64,000 nucleotides of DNA from the NCBI RefSeq assembly GCF_022414575.1, contig NZ_JADWYQ010000010.1:62001-126000 (forward strand), written 5' to 3'. The notes below the pieces were generated by a model. It saw only the letters and a list, made by a program, of their open reading frames with translations, was not told the DNA's origin and did no database searches. The stretch's first letter is position 1; each line of letters begins with the position of its first letter. Positions 1 to 10,278 of the stretch are shown in pieces. Made by a program: the position numbers and the translations under genes. The DNA comes from Streptomyces sp. MUM 178J. Its GTDB lineage: Bacteria; Actinomycetota; Actinomycetes; Streptomycetales; Streptomycetaceae.

Positions 1-529
1 TGCGGATGGTGACCGGGCGGAAGGCGTCGCGGCGGGGAGCGGTCGCGGTGCGCGGCAGCGGGATGTGCGCGGGTCGGCCTCTCGGGTCACCGGCCGGCCG
101 CGGCCTGCGCCCCTCGTGGTCCGCTTGGCTGTCGGAGCCGCCTCGGTCGGCGTCGTCGCCCGGGCGGCCCCCCGGCGTGTCCTGGGCCTCCGGGAGGTCG
201 GGGCCGGGGCCGCCTCGCTCCTCGCGGGCGCGGCTCGCCGCGGCCGCGGGAGGAACGGGGGCGTTCGCGGGGCGGACCGGGACGCGCAGCACCGTGCCGC
301 AGGGGCAGCCGAGCTCCGGCTGCGGCCAGTGGCCCTGGCGGGCGCACTCCGGGCAGCGGACCGTCACCCAGTCGTCAGTCCAGGTGCGGTGTGTGATCGG
401 CTCCGGGGCCGCGCCGCGCAGCAGCGGGGGCGCGAGCGGAGCGCCGCAGGCGCATGGATAGACGGGTGGCGCAAAACGGTGGTCCCGTCGGCATGCCGGA
501 CAGCGCACCGGCACGCTCTCGGTCATCAT
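1..529 (-). CDS. Zinc-ribbon hypothetical protein (3' end off window)
   Basis: About 176 codons are visible and the frame stays open to the left edge, so the C-terminus is missing. The N-terminus carries two probable zinc ribbons: Cys10-x2-Cys13 with Cys26-x-Cys28, and Cys59-x2-Cys62 with Cys75-x-Cys77. After residue 85 it becomes Pro/Arg/Gly-rich and probably disordered. Tandem ATG codons (529 and 526) follow a GGAAGGGGG ribosome site; I chose the first. It is divergent from glyoxylate carboligase and shares that 292-base intergenic region. I recall such Cys-rich proteins next to gcl in streptomycetes, but the function is unknown. The ribbons are seen directly; metal binding is inferred. Confidence 0.7.
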   Translation of the reverse strand, partial: MMTESVPVRCPACRRDHRFAPPVYPCACGAPLAPPLLRGAAPEPITHRTWTDDWVTVRCPECARQGHWPQPELGCPCGTVLRVPVRPANAPVPPAAAASRAREERGGPGPDLPEAQDTPGGRPGDDADRGGSDSQADHEGRRPRPAGDPRGRPAHIPLPRTATAPRRDAFRPVTIR

Positions 530-689
530 GCCCCCTTCCCCTGGTGCGGGGTTCCCCTCTGCTCGGGTCCATCGTCCACCAAGTGTGAAGCCTCGGCGAG
601 GTACTTCGGACACTTCCCGTCCTTCTGTACGCGGTGGAGTGCGCCCCTTCTCAGCTCCCTTGACGCCATGCGGGCCACACCGTACATTG

Positions 690-727
690 CTTCCGTATAA
701 CAGAATCTAAATTCCGCAATACGAAAT
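690..727. promoter_or_regulatory. Paired operator-like boxes upstream of gcl
   Basis: Two related imperfect palindromes lie in the AT-richer stretch before gcl: CTTCCGTATAACAGAAT (690-706) and ATTCCGCAATACGAAAT (711-727), with centres 21 bases apart. The reverse complement of the second nearly equals the perfect palindrome upstream of hyi (7146-7162). The reverse complement of the first resembles the second hyi site (7167-7183). The layout fits a dimeric regulator binding twice on one DNA face. IclR-type AllR regulators control such genes in streptomycetes, but none is encoded here. The rest of 530-821 holds only the divergent promoters and a CGGAAT direct repeat. Confidence 0.6.
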
Positions 728-821
728 CCCAAGGGGAGTGCGGTGCGGAATCCCCGTACGGAATCGCAGCTCTCAGGTGGCGCGACAGAGCCCGATCCGC
801 AAGGCCGAAGCAGGAGCACCC

Positions 822-2609
<1,788 letters not shown>

Positions 2610-2626
2610 CGCTCTTCACTCCGACG

Positions 2627-2665
2627 CCTCAGGGGCGGTCTCCCGAGCGGGGACCGCCCCTGAGG
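2627..2665 (+). terminator. Strong hairpin terminator after gcl
   Basis: A perfect 14-base inverted repeat (CCTCAGGGGCGGTC pairing with GACCGCCCCTGAGG) with an 11-base loop begins 17 bases after the gcl stop. It lacks a long T tract, as is usual in streptomycetes. Confidence 0.8.
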
Positions 2666-3270
2666 GGTTTCCGGGTCCTGTCCCTGGGGCCCCGCCCCAG
2701 ACCCCGTTTGCGGGGGCTCCGCCCCCGGACCCCCGCACCTCAATCGCCGGCGGGGCTTGATGCCCGGGCCTCCGTGGCTCGGTGGTCGGTGGGGCTTGAT
2801 GCCCGGGCCTCCGTGGCTCGGTGGTCGGTGGGGCTTGATGCCCGGACCCCCGCGCCTCAAACGCCGGCGGGGCTTGATCTGCCGGTCCTCACGCGCCGAC
2901 GAGGCTGGATTGCCGCAGGCAGTTCCAGCCCGTCTGGGGGCATTTCCCTGGGGGCGCCTCCATGGGGGTGCCCGTGGGCGCGCCTCCGTGGGGGTACCCC
3001 TGGGGGCATCTCCCAGCAGTAGCTGGGGGAGCAGTCCGGGGGAGATTGAGGACACGGCCTTCGGGTCGTACCGGGGGTCCGGGGCTTGCCTCCGGTTCCG
3101 GGATCGACCCCCACCCCCCAGGTCGCAGAGGGAGGGCGGGACGGGGGAGAAGCCCCCGCAAGCGGGCGCCTGGCGTGGACCGTCCCCATTCAGCATGCGC
3201 GCCCCCTGGTCATGGAGCACGGGAACGCTCCGACGCGACCCGGCGCCGGGCCCCGTACGGGGAGCGAACA

Positions 3271-3310
3271 GACCAGGGCCCGACCGCTGTGCGCAGGTCG
3301 GGCCCTGGTC
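3271..3310. terminator. Perfect 14-bp hairpin
   Basis: GACCAGGGCCCGAC pairs perfectly with GTCGGGCCCTGGTC across a 12-base loop. It lies about 365 bases downstream of the catalase stop and 660 bases after gcl, so it may be a bidirectional back-up terminator. No gene abuts it directly. Confidence 0.55.
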
Positions 3311-3675
3311 TTCGAGCGCGTGGTGCGGGACCGTAAACCGAACCAGGCGCTCTCGTCGTGGAGTTGTTGCCGCCCGACGGCGCGAGGCTGGCGGGACCAG
3401 GACGTTCGCGCCGCCGGACGGGGACTGGGGGTGCTGCCGCGCCGGGCGCGGACTCGGGCTGGGACCGCAGCGGGGCGATCGGTCCCCGGGTGCTCTGACG
3501 TCAGGTCGGACAGAGCGCCCGGGAACCTTCACCACCGCACTGGCGTCGCCGCCGCTGCGGTCCCCGTCCCTGCCCTCTCCGCAGGCCACCCCTCATCCGG
3601 GCCGGCGGTTAGGGCGGCGTACGGAGCGTGACCTCCAGTCAGGCCTCGTACGCGGCTTGTGTGGCGGCCGAGGCC

Positions 3676-5157
3676 TCAGTCCTCGCGCAGGGCCCGGACC
3701 GCCTCCTCCACGCGGCGGCCGTAGTCCTCGTCGGCCGCGTGGAAGTGCGCCAGGTTCTTCTCGATCACGTCGTCGCGCGTGACCTGGGACAGGCCGCCCG
3801 CGATGTTCGCGACCAGGCGGGACTTCTCCTCCTCGGACATCAGCCGGTAGAGCTCGCCCGCCTGGAAGAAGTCGTCGTCCTTGACGTGGGCCGGGGCCGC
3901 GTGGGCGCCGGTGTAGCCCGAGACGGCGAGCGGGGCGGAGAGCGCGGCGTCGGTCTGGGTCGGGCCCTGGTAGGAGTTGGGCTCGTAGTTCTTGTCGTGG
4001 CGGGAGCCGTTGCGGGTGGCCATGAAGCCGTCACGGCCGTAGTTGTCCGCACCCCGTCCGGGAACGGCCTTGGGGGCGTTCACCGGGAGCTGCGTGTGGT
4101 TGACGCCCAGCCGGTAGCGGTGCGCGTCCGCGTAGGCGAACAGCCGGCCCTGGAGCATCTTGTCCGGGGACGGGCCGATGCCGGGCACGAAGTTGTTCGG
4201 GGAGAACGCGGCCTGCTCGACCTCGGCGAAGACGTTGTCCGGGTTGCGGTCGAGGACCAGGCGGCCCACGCGCTGCAGCGGGTAGTCGGAGTGCGGCCAC
4301 ACCTTGGTGAGGTCGAACGGGTTGAAGCGGTACTCCGCGGCCTCGGCGGCCGGCATGATCTGGACGTACAGCGTCCAGGACGGGTTGACCCCGCGCTCGA
4401 TGGCCTGCAGCAGGTCCGTCTGGTGCGAGTTGGGGTCGTTGCCCGCCAGCTCGGCGGCCTGCTCGCTGCTCAGGGAGCGGACGCCCTGGTTCGTCTTGAA
4501 GTGGTACTTGACGAAGAAGGCCTCGCCGTCGGCGTTGGTCCACTGGTAGGTGTGCGAGCCGTAGCCGTTCATATGGCGGTACGAGGCGGGGATGCCGCGG
4601 TCGCCCATCAGCCAGGTCACCTGGTGCGTCGCCTCGGGGGCGTGCGCCCAGAAGTCCCAGACGTTGTCCGGCTCCTGCTTGCCGGTGAACGGGTCGCGCT
4701 TCTGGGAGTGGATGAAGTCGGGGAACTTGATCGGGTCCTTGATGAAGAACACCGGGGTGTTGTTGCCGACGAGGTCGTAGTTGCCCTCCTCGGTGTAGAA
4801 CTTCACGGCGAAGCCGCGCGGGTCGCGCACCGCGTCCGCGCCGCCCAGCGAGTCGGCCACGGTCGAGAAGCGGAGGAAGACCTCGGTGCGCTTGCCGACG
4901 GTGTCGAGGAAGTCGGCCCTGGTGAAGCCGGTGACGTCGTCGGTCACCTCGAAGTAGCCGTATGCGCCGGAGCCGCGCGCGTGCACCACGCGCTCCGGGA
5001 TGCGCTCACGGTTGAAGCGGGCGAGCTTCTCCAGCAGGTGCTGGTCCTGGAGGAGGAGCGGGCCGCCGACGCCGGCGGTGGCCGAATTCTGGTTGTCGGC
5101 GACGGGGGCGCCGGCCTCCGTGGTGAGAATTCGCGAGGTGGGCACGCGCTTCGACAT
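3676..5157 (-). CDS. katA: Monofunctional heme catalase
   Basis: The 493-residue protein is a clade-3-sized catalase that converts hydrogen peroxide to water and oxygen. Distal His59 lies in [16 protein letters not shown], Asn132 in [12 protein letters not shown], and the proximal heme ligand is Tyr342 in [14 protein letters not shown]. The family core is complete. It is transcribed alone, with hairpins far downstream. It sits between gcl and glxR. Its promoter shares an operator with the urate oxidase operon, which suggests a role in removing the peroxide made by urate oxidase. The symbol is by family; other streptomycete catalases would look similar. Confidence 0.95.
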   Translation of the reverse strand: MSKRVPTSRILTTEAGAPVADNQNSATAGVGGPLLLQDQHLLEKLARFNRERIPERVVHARGSGAYGYFEVTDDVTGFTRADFLDTVGKRTEVFLRFSTVADSLGGADAVRDPRGFAVKFYTEEGNYDLVGNNTPVFFIKDPIKFPDFIHSQKRDPFTGKQEPDNVWDFWAHAPEATHQVTWLMGDRGIPASYRHMNGYGSHTYQWTNADGEAFFVKYHFKTNQGVRSLSSEQAAELAGNDPNSHQTDLLQAIERGVNPSWTLYVQIMPAAEAAEYRFNPFDLTKVWPHSDYPLQRVGRLVLDRNPDNVFAEVEQAAFSPNNFVPGIGPSPDKMLQGRLFAYADAHRYRLGVNHTQLPVNAPKAVPGRGADNYGRDGFMATRNGSRHDKNYEPNSYQGPTQTDAALSAPLAVSGYTGAHAAPAHVKDDDFFQAGELYRLMSEEEKSRLVANIAGGLSQVTRDDVIEKNLAHFHAADEDYGRRVEEAVRALRED

Positions 5158-5195
5158 CGTGGACCTTCCGTGCTGGAGCTGCTGACGGTGTCAGG

Positions 5196-5235
5196 AGCGT
5201 AAGAAGCCGAACATCTGACGTCAACAGTTTGTTGA
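5196..5235 (-). promoter_or_regulatory. katA promoter with overlapping TCAACA-N3-TGTTGA operator
   Basis: On the minus strand a -35 TTGACG (5224-5219), 17-base spacer and -10 TACGCT (5201-5196) lie 39 bases before the catalase start. The perfect palindrome TCAACAGTTTGTTGA (5221-5235) overlaps the -35, so a bound protein should repress. The same palindrome in the same place relative to TTGACG occurs at 8324-8340. Confidence 0.65.
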
Positions 5236-5338
5236 AATTGCTGAGTGTTGTTCCGGGCGGCGGCGACGCCTGGGCGCGACAGGACAGGTGTCGGCGGCGC
5301 CGCCGCCCGGAAGTCTGGGAGGCCGGACCGGCAGGGAC

Positions 5339-6232
5339 TCAGACCTGCCCGCCGGAGAGGCGCTCGACGGCGCGCAGCAGGGCCGAGTGGTCCAGGCCGC
5401 CGTCGCCCTGGGCGCGCAGCGAGGCGACGAGCTGGGCGACGGTCGCGCCGACGGGCAGGGCCGCGCCGACGTTGCGGGCGGCGTCGGTGACGATGCCCAT
5501 GTCCTTGTGGTGCAGATCGATTCGGAAGCCCGGCTTGAAGTCGCGGTTCAGGAAGTTGTCCTTCTTGCGGGTCAGCACCGTGGAACCGGCCAGACCGCCG
5601 TTGAGGACGTCGAGCGCGGCGGCGAGGTCCACACCGGACTTCTCCAGGAAGACCACCGCCTCTGCGCAGGCCTGGATGTTGACCGCGACGATCAGCTGGT
5701 TGGCTGCCTTCACGGTCTGGCCGGAGCCGTGCGGGCCGCACAGCACGATGGTCTTGCCCAGAGCTTCGAAGACCGGCTTGGCGGTGTCAAAGTCGGCCTG
5801 CTCACCGCCGACCATGATCGAGAGCACGGCCTCGACGGCGCCGGCCTCGCCGCCGGATACCGGGGCGTCCAGGACGCGGATGCCCTTCTCCTTGGCGGCC
5901 GCGGCCAGGTCCACGGAGGTCTGCGGGGTGATCGACGACATGTCGATCAGCAGTGCACCCTTCCTGGCGTTCTCCAGGATGCCGTCGGGGCCGTAGGAGA
6001 TGGCCTCGACCTGGGGGGAGGCCGGCACCATCGTGATGATGACGTCGGCGTCCCCGACCGCCTCGGCGATCGAGCCCGCGGCGGCCCCGCCGGCAGCGGT
6101 GAGGCGGTCGAGCTTCTCCTGCTCGAGGGTGTAGCCGGTGACCGGGTAACCGGCCTTGATCAGGTTCTCGGACATGGGGGAGCCCATGATGCCGAGACCG
6201 ATGAACGCAATCTTGGGGAGCGCGGTGGTCAT
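5339..6232 (-). CDS. glxR: 2-hydroxy-3-oxopropionate (tartronate semialdehyde) reductase
   Basis: A 297-residue beta-hydroxyacid dehydrogenase that reduces tartronate semialdehyde to D-glycerate with NAD(P)H. The N-terminal Rossmann motif is IGLGIMGSPM, the substrate motif DAPVSGGEAGA starts at about residue 122, and the catalytic Lys175 is in GQTVKAANQ. Length matches the family. The ATG at 6232 begins MTTALPKIAFIG; upstream in-frame sequence is non-family. It lies 58 bases downstream of hyi, probably one transcript from the promoter at 7146-7183. The product of gcl is its substrate. Confidence 0.95.
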   Translation of the reverse strand: MTTALPKIAFIGLGIMGSPMSENLIKAGYPVTGYTLEQEKLDRLTAAGGAAAGSIAEAVGDADVIITMVPASPQVEAISYGPDGILENARKGALLIDMSSITPQTSVDLAAAAKEKGIRVLDAPVSGGEAGAVEAVLSIMVGGEQADFDTAKPVFEALGKTIVLCGPHGSGQTVKAANQLIVAVNIQACAEAVVFLEKSGVDLAAALDVLNGGLAGSTVLTRKKDNFLNRDFKPGFRIDLHHKDMGIVTDAARNVGAALPVGATVAQLVASLRAQGDGGLDHSALLRAVERLSGGQV

Positions 6233-6290
6233 GATGGGGGTGCCTCTTTCAAAGCTCTCGGTGCGAAGGTGAGTTGGCCGCTGCGGGCGG

Positions 6291-7130
6291 TCAGCGGGCC
6301 GCGCGGGCCTCGCGCGGCAGCCAGTCGAAGGACTCGGCGCTCGGGCGGTCGCCGGCCTTGTACTCCAGGCCGACCCAGCCGTCGTAACCGGCCTTCTTGA
6401 GCTGGTCCAGCAGATCCGCCAGCGGCAGCGAGCCGGTGCCCGGTGCGCCGCGGCCGGGGTTGTCGGCGATCTGGACATGGCCGGTCTTGTCGGCGTACGC
6501 CTCGATGGCCCGGCCGACGTCCTCGCCGTTCATCGACAGGTGGTAGACGTCGAGCAGGAACTTGGCGTTGCCGAGGCCGGTCGCCGCGTTCACCTTGTCC
6601 ACGACCTCGATCGCGGCGGGAGCGCTCACCAGCGGGTAGAGCGGGGACTCCGGCTGGTTCAGCGTCTCGATCAGCAGGGTCGCCCCGATCCGGTCGGCCG
6701 CGCGGGCGGCCAGGGTCAGGTTCTCCAGGGCGAGTTCGTCCTGCGCTGCCGGGTCCGCGCCCTCGACGCGGTTGCCGTACAGCGCGTTGAGCGCCGTGCA
6801 GCCGACCGAGGCGGCGAAGTCCGCGGCCACGTCGACGTTTGCGCGGAAGCGGTCGGACTCCTCGCCGGGGACGGAGAGCGCGCCCCGGTCCGGCCCGGGC
6901 AGCTTCCCCGCGTAGAAGTTCAAGCCCACCAGCCGGACCCCGGCGTCCTCGATCGCCTTTTTCAGGGCGTCGAGCTCGGCCTGGTCGGGAGTGGGGGTCT
7001 CGATCCAGGGCCACCACAGCTCGACCGCGCCGAAGCCGGCCGCGGCGGCGGCCGCGGGGCGCTCCAGCAGCGGGAGTTCCGTGAAGAGGATCGAGAGGTT
7101 CACATCGAAGCGCTGGTCCGTGTATCCCAT
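6291..7130 (-). CDS. hyi: Hydroxypyruvate isomerase
   Basis: A 279-residue TIM-barrel protein of the AP-endonuclease-2/xylose-isomerase-like family, interconverting hydroxypyruvate and tartronate semialdehyde. Metal- and substrate-binding elements are visible as LLIETLN, LLDVYHLSMNGED, HVQIADNPGRGAPGTG and VGLEYK. The ATG at 7130 opens MGYTDQRFDVNLSILF, the normal family start, with AAGGAG 12 bases upstream. It is the first gene of the hyi-glxR unit and is controlled by the paired boxes just upstream. Confidence 0.93.
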   Translation of the reverse strand: MGYTDQRFDVNLSILFTELPLLERPAAAAAAGFGAVELWWPWIETPTPDQAELDALKKAIEDAGVRLVGLNFYAGKLPGPDRGALSVPGEESDRFRANVDVAADFAASVGCTALNALYGNRVEGADPAAQDELALENLTLAARAADRIGATLLIETLNQPESPLYPLVSAPAAIEVVDKVNAATGLGNAKFLLDVYHLSMNGEDVGRAIEAYADKTGHVQIADNPGRGAPGTGSLPLADLLDQLKKAGYDGWVGLEYKAGDRPSAESFDWLPREARAAR

Positions 7131-7145
7131 GAGGGGTATGCGCTC

Positions 7146-7183
7146 CTTCCGTATTGCGGAAGTTCGTTTCTGCTTAATGGAAG
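7146..7183 (-). promoter_or_regulatory. Paired operator boxes upstream of hyi
   Basis: CTTCCGTATTGCGGAAG (7146-7162) is a perfect 6-5-6 palindrome 16 bases before the hyi start. A second site, TTTCTGCTTAATGGAAG (7167-7183), lies 21 bases away centre to centre. Both match, in reverse order and orientation, the two boxes upstream of gcl. Box-to-start distance suggests the sites cover the promoter. Confidence 0.65.
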
Positions 7184-7247
7184 ATTGCAGTCGGGTTGCC
7201 GGGCTTGTCAAGGGGGGCCCGGTGAAATCCCGGCTACGGTGACCCTC

Positions 7248-7520
7248 ATGGAGCGATTGCGAGTCGAGTTCACGACCGAACCCTTCGACCTCGACGAGGC
7301 GCCCGCGCATGCGGTCGTCGCGCGCGAGGTCATCCAGGCCGCCGAGCTGGACGCGGTGGACGTGGGACCGTTCGGGAACACGGCCGAAGGCGGTGCGGAC
7401 CAGGTGCTCGCCGCCGTGGACGCGCTGCTGCGTCGCGCCCTGGAGGCCGGGGCGACCCGGGTCTCGCTCCAGGTCAACGTCATCGGCGCGGGCGGCGCCG
7501 GAGGGGAGGGAGGGCGATGA
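7248..7520 (+). CDS. MTH1187/YqgV-like thiamine-binding family small protein
   Basis: A 90-residue protein. The stretch VDVGPFGNTAEGGADQVLAAV followed by EAGATRVSLQVNV resembles the DUF77 (thiamine-binding, MTH1187) ferredoxin-like fold, where a G-x-TxxEG loop precedes a helix. The last ten residues are Gly-rich. The ATG at 7248 is 15 bases after a weak GGTGA. Its stop overlaps the start of the HTH gene (ATGA), so the two are translationally coupled. Ligand unknown; family assignment rests on motif resemblance only. Confidence 0.65.
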   Translation: MERLRVEFTTEPFDLDEAPAHAVVAREVIQAAELDAVDVGPFGNTAEGGADQVLAAVDALLRRALEAGATRVSLQVNVIGAGGAGGEGGR

Positions 7521-7894
7521 CCGAGCGCCGTGACCACCCCTTCGTCGCCGCGGTGAAGCCGCTGGTCGATGCCATGGGCGCGGAGATACTCGAGCCCGGA
7601 CAGGCGGGGGCCGACGATGTCGTGCTGTCCTGGGAGGGCGAGGACGTCCTCGCCGTCCGGCTGCCCCAGCTCTCGGAGTCCCTGGACCACATCCTGGCCG
7701 CGATGGAGCGCACCCGGGGCAGGCCGCTGTCCGAACTGGACCGCAAGACGAAGCAGCAGGTCGTCCGCACACTGGAAGCCCGCGGGGCGTTCTCTGTGAG
7801 GCATGGGGTGGAGACGGTGGCGGGGGCGCTGGGGGTGAGTCGGTTTACGGTGTACAACTACCTGAATCGTGAGAACGCGGCGAAGAACGCGTAG
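7517..7894 (+). CDS. Helix-turn-helix protein (Fis-like C-terminal HTH)
   Basis: A 125-residue protein. Its C-terminal 35 residues form a recognition-helix motif (VAGALGVSRFTVYNYLNR). The N-terminal 75 residues contain a conserved-looking block (DDVVLSWEGEDVLAVRLPQLSESL) of unknown function. The HTH layout resembles the C-terminus of Fis/AtoC or PucR-type regulators. Coupled to the preceding small protein by ATGA and divergent from hyi, it is a plausible local regulator of purine or glyoxylate genes, but nothing proves that. Confidence 0.75.
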   Translation: MTERRDHPFVAAVKPLVDAMGAEILEPGQAGADDVVLSWEGEDVLAVRLPQLSESLDHILAAMERTRGRPLSELDRKTKQQVVRTLEARGAFSVRHGVETVAGALGVSRFTVYNYLNRENAAKNA

Positions 7895-8323
7895 GTGGCC
7901 GTGGGGGTTGTTTGCCCCCCATCCCGCCCCTGCCTGAAACCGGGGGTCAGGCTCCCGGGTCCCGGTACGGCCTCCGGCTGTGTCCTCGATCTCGCCCAGC
8001 TGCCTTCCCCGGACTCCTCTCCCGGCTACCTCCCCCCAGACGCCGTCCGGGGTGCCCCTACGGAGGCGCCCCCAGGTGTCCCCCCGCGGAGGTGTCCCCC
8101 GACGGGCTGCAATTGGCTGCTCCGGTTCAGCCCCGCGCAGAGGCGTGAGGAGCTCGCGCAGTCAAGCCTCACGGGCGTTTGAGGCGCATACCCGGCCCCG
8201 GTCGGTGTGTGAGGCGGTGGGGTGCGGGGGTGAAGCCCCGGTTTCGAGGAGGGGCGGGGGAACTACCCCGCGTTAGTCGGCGCATACCCGGCGTCAGTGC
8301 ACCCCCTCCTCGTCGACGAGTTT
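7895..8323. other. Intergenic dispersed-repeat region
   Basis: No gene is seen between the HTH gene and the urate operon promoter. From about 7985 to 8165 the sequence is a divergent inverted counterpart of the repeat family at 2920-3060, with CCGGACTCC, CTCCCCCCAGACG, GGAGGCGCCCCCAGG and GGCTGCAATTGGCTG blocks. The stretch 8200-8300 is G-rich with tandem CGCATACCCGGC motifs (8186-8194 and 8281-8293). Confidence 0.6.
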
Positions 8324-8364
8324 TCAACAAAGTGTTGACGTTGCGTCGCCGAAGGGCGTTAGCT
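8324..8364 (+). promoter_or_regulatory. Urate operon promoter with TCAACA-N3-TGTTGA operator
   Basis: The perfect palindrome TCAACAAAGTGTTGA (8324-8338) overlaps a -35 TTGACG (8335-8340); a possible -10 TTAGCT follows after 18 bases (8359-8364). The start of uraD is 50 bases further. The palindrome half-sites and their overlap with TTGACG are identical to the katA promoter at 5219-5235; only the three central bases differ. Confidence 0.65.
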
Positions 8365-8414
8365 GTCCGCAGCCCGTCCACGCACCGAGAGAAACACCCA
8401 CGGAGGCACCCGTG

Positions 8415-8936
8415 ATGTCGTCCTCGATCCCGGGCCTCGCCCGTTTCAACGCCTTGGAGAGCGGTGCGGCACTGGCCGCCCTGCACGAGGCGTGCGCCAG
8501 CTCGGCGTGGGGGAGCAAGCTGCTCGCCCAGCGTCCGTACGCCACCGTGGAGGCCCTGCTCGCCGCCGGCGACGCCGCCATGGCCGAGCTGAGCGCCGAG
8601 GATCTGGCCGAGGCGATGGCGGGACACCCGCCGATCGGCCGGCCCAAGCCCGGGGATCCGACCTCCGCCCGTGAGCAGCGGGGGATGGCCGGGGCCTCCG
8701 AGGAGCTCAAGGCCGAGATGCTCGAACTCAACCTGGGCTACCAGGACAAGTTCGGCCATGTCTTCCTGATCTGCGCCACCGGCCGCACCGGTGAGCAGAT
8801 GCGCGACGCCCTCCGTGAGCGGATCGGGAACACGCCCGAGGAGGAGCGGGAGATCGTCCGCACCGAGCTGGGCAAGATCAACCGCATCCGGCTGACCCGC
8901 CTCATGGAGGACCTCATGGAGGAACAGAGCGCATGA
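8415..8936 (+). CDS. uraD: OHCU decarboxylase
   Basis: A 173-residue protein decarboxylating 2-oxo-4-hydroxy-4-carboxy-5-ureidoimidazoline to (S)-allantoin, the last step of urate breakdown. The catalytic motif HPPIGRPKPG gives His71 and is followed by AREQRG with Glu87, both expected in the family. Adjacent GTG (8412) and ATG (8415) both fit the GGAGG ribosome site; I chose ATG. First gene of the uraD-uraH-urate oxidase operon; its end overlaps uraH by 4 bases. Confidence 0.93.
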   Translation: MSSSIPGLARFNALESGAALAALHEACASSAWGSKLLAQRPYATVEALLAAGDAAMAELSAEDLAEAMAGHPPIGRPKPGDPTSAREQRGMAGASEELKAEMLELNLGYQDKFGHVFLICATGRTGEQMRDALRERIGNTPEEEREIVRTELGKINRIRLTRLMEDLMEEQSA

Positions 8937-9322
8937 GCACCCAGACCACGGCCTCCGTGTCCACGCATATCCTGGACACCAGCGCCGGCCGCCCCGCCGA
9001 GGGCGTCGCCATCCGGCTCGCGGCCCGCAGCGGCGGCGACGCCGAGTGGACGGAGCTCGGCGGCGGAGCGACCGACGCGGACGGGCGCTGCAAGAACCTG
9101 CCGGCGCTGCCGGAAGGCACCACCCATGTACGCCTCGACTTCGAGACCGAGGCGTACTTCGTCAAGAAGCAAGCCGAGGCACAGCAGGACGCCCCCGCGA
9201 CACGGGACAGCGGCGTGTTCTTCCCCGAGGTGGCGATCACCTTCGCCGTCGTACCGGGCGAGCACTACCACGTACCGCTGCTGCTCAACCCGTTCGGCTA
9301 CTCCGTTTACCGAGGGAGCTAG
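8933..9322 (+). CDS. uraH: 5-hydroxyisourate hydrolase (transthyretin-like)
   Basis: A 129-residue transthyretin-family enzyme hydrolysing 5-hydroxyisourate, the urate oxidase product, to OHCU. It has the N-terminal signature STHILDTSAGRPAEGV (catalytic His12) and the C-terminal YRGS tetrapeptide typical of HIU hydrolases as opposed to transthyretin. Its start overlaps the uraD stop (ATGA), implying coupled translation. Confidence 0.95.
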   Translation: MSTQTTASVSTHILDTSAGRPAEGVAIRLAARSGGDAEWTELGGGATDADGRCKNLPALPEGTTHVRLDFETEAYFVKKQAEAQQDAPATRDSGVFFPEVAITFAVVPGEHYHVPLLLNPFGYSVYRGS

Positions 9323-9329
9323 CAGAGAA

Positions 9330-10253
9330 ATGCCTACGATTCTCGGCCAGAACCAGTACGGCAAAGCAGAGAACCGCGTCGTTCGGATCACGCGGGACGG
9401 CGACACGCACCACATCAAGGACCTGAACGTCTCCGTCGCCCTCTCCGGCGACATGGACGACGTCCACTACTCCGGCTCCAACGCCCACGTCCTGCCTACC
9501 GACACCACCAAGAACACGGTGTACGCGTTCGCCAAGGAGTACGGCATCGACTCCGCCGAGCAGTTCGGCATCCACCTCGCCCGTCACTTCGTGACCTCGC
9601 AGGAGCCGATCCACCGGGCGCGCATCCGCATCGAGGAGTACGCCTGGGAGCGCATCGAGACCTCCGACGGCAACTCCAAGTTCATCGGCGCCGACGAGGT
9701 CAAGCACTCCTTCGTCCGCAAGGGCCAGGAGACCCGCACGACGCAGATCACCTTCGACGGCGAGAGGTGGCAGGTCGTCTCCGGCCTGAAGGACCTCGTC
9801 GTGATGAACTCGACCAACTCCGAGTTCTGGGGCTACGTCAAGGACAAGTACACGACGCTCCAGGAGGCGTACGACCGCATCCTCGCGACCCAGGTGGCGG
9901 CCCAGTGGCGCTACGGCTGGTCCTGTGACGAGGAGCGCATGCCGAACTGGGACAAGTCCTACGCGCAGGCGAGGAAGCACATGCTCCAGGCGTTCGCGGA
10001 GACCTACTCCCTGTCGCTGCAGCAGACCCTTTACCAGATGGGTTCGCGCATCATCAACAGCCGCAGCGAGATCGACGAGATCCGCTTCTCGCTGCCCAAC
10101 AAGCACCACTTCCTGGTCGACCTCGAGCCCTTCGGGCTCAAGAACGACAACGAGGTCTACTTCGCCGCGGACCGCCCGTACGGCCTGATCGAGGCCACCG
10201 TGCTGCGCGACGGAGTGGAGCCGCAGATCCCGGTCGACATGACCAACCTCTGA
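9330..10253 (+). CDS. pucL: Urate oxidase (factor-independent urate hydroxylase)
   Basis: A 307-residue cofactor-free uricase converting urate and oxygen to 5-hydroxyisourate and hydrogen peroxide. Visible family elements are Lys12 in YGKAENRVVR, the Thr57-Asp in LPTDTTKNT, and tandem tunnelling-fold domains with the QMGSRI and DEIRFSLPNKHHF blocks. It starts at ATG 9330, seven bases after uraH. A GC hairpin follows. Its peroxide by-product is the likely reason for catalase co-regulation. Confidence 0.96.
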   Translation: MPTILGQNQYGKAENRVVRITRDGDTHHIKDLNVSVALSGDMDDVHYSGSNAHVLPTDTTKNTVYAFAKEYGIDSAEQFGIHLARHFVTSQEPIHRARIRIEEYAWERIETSDGNSKFIGADEVKHSFVRKGQETRTTQITFDGERWQVVSGLKDLVVMNSTNSEFWGYVKDKYTTLQEAYDRILATQVAAQWRYGWSCDEERMPNWDKSYAQARKHMLQAFAETYSLSLQQTLYQMGSRIINSRSEIDEIRFSLPNKHHFLVDLEPFGLKNDNEVYFAADRPYGLIEATVLRDGVEPQIPVDMTNL

Positions 10254-10278
10254 CCCGTCGGTCCCCGCCGGGGACGTA

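Larger units (their letters stand above)
2610..3675. other. 1-kb intergenic region with streptomycete dispersed repeats
   Basis: No convincing gene is seen. Besides two hairpins it holds two exact 39-base tandem units starting with GGGGCTTGATGCCC (2752-2790, 2791-2829), then degenerate units to about 2900. A G-rich stretch follows (2930-3050) with repeated GTGGGGGTGCCC-like and CAGCAGTAGCTGGGGGAG blocks. These are common low-information streptomycete intergenic repeats. A divergent, inverted counterpart occurs at about 7985-8165. Long frames through this region are compositional artefacts. Confidence 0.65.

Noticed and set aside
3271..3310. Possible tRNA or small RNA
   Set aside because: The hairpin has a perfect stem but no cloverleaf; no T-loop or anticodon arm could be placed around it.
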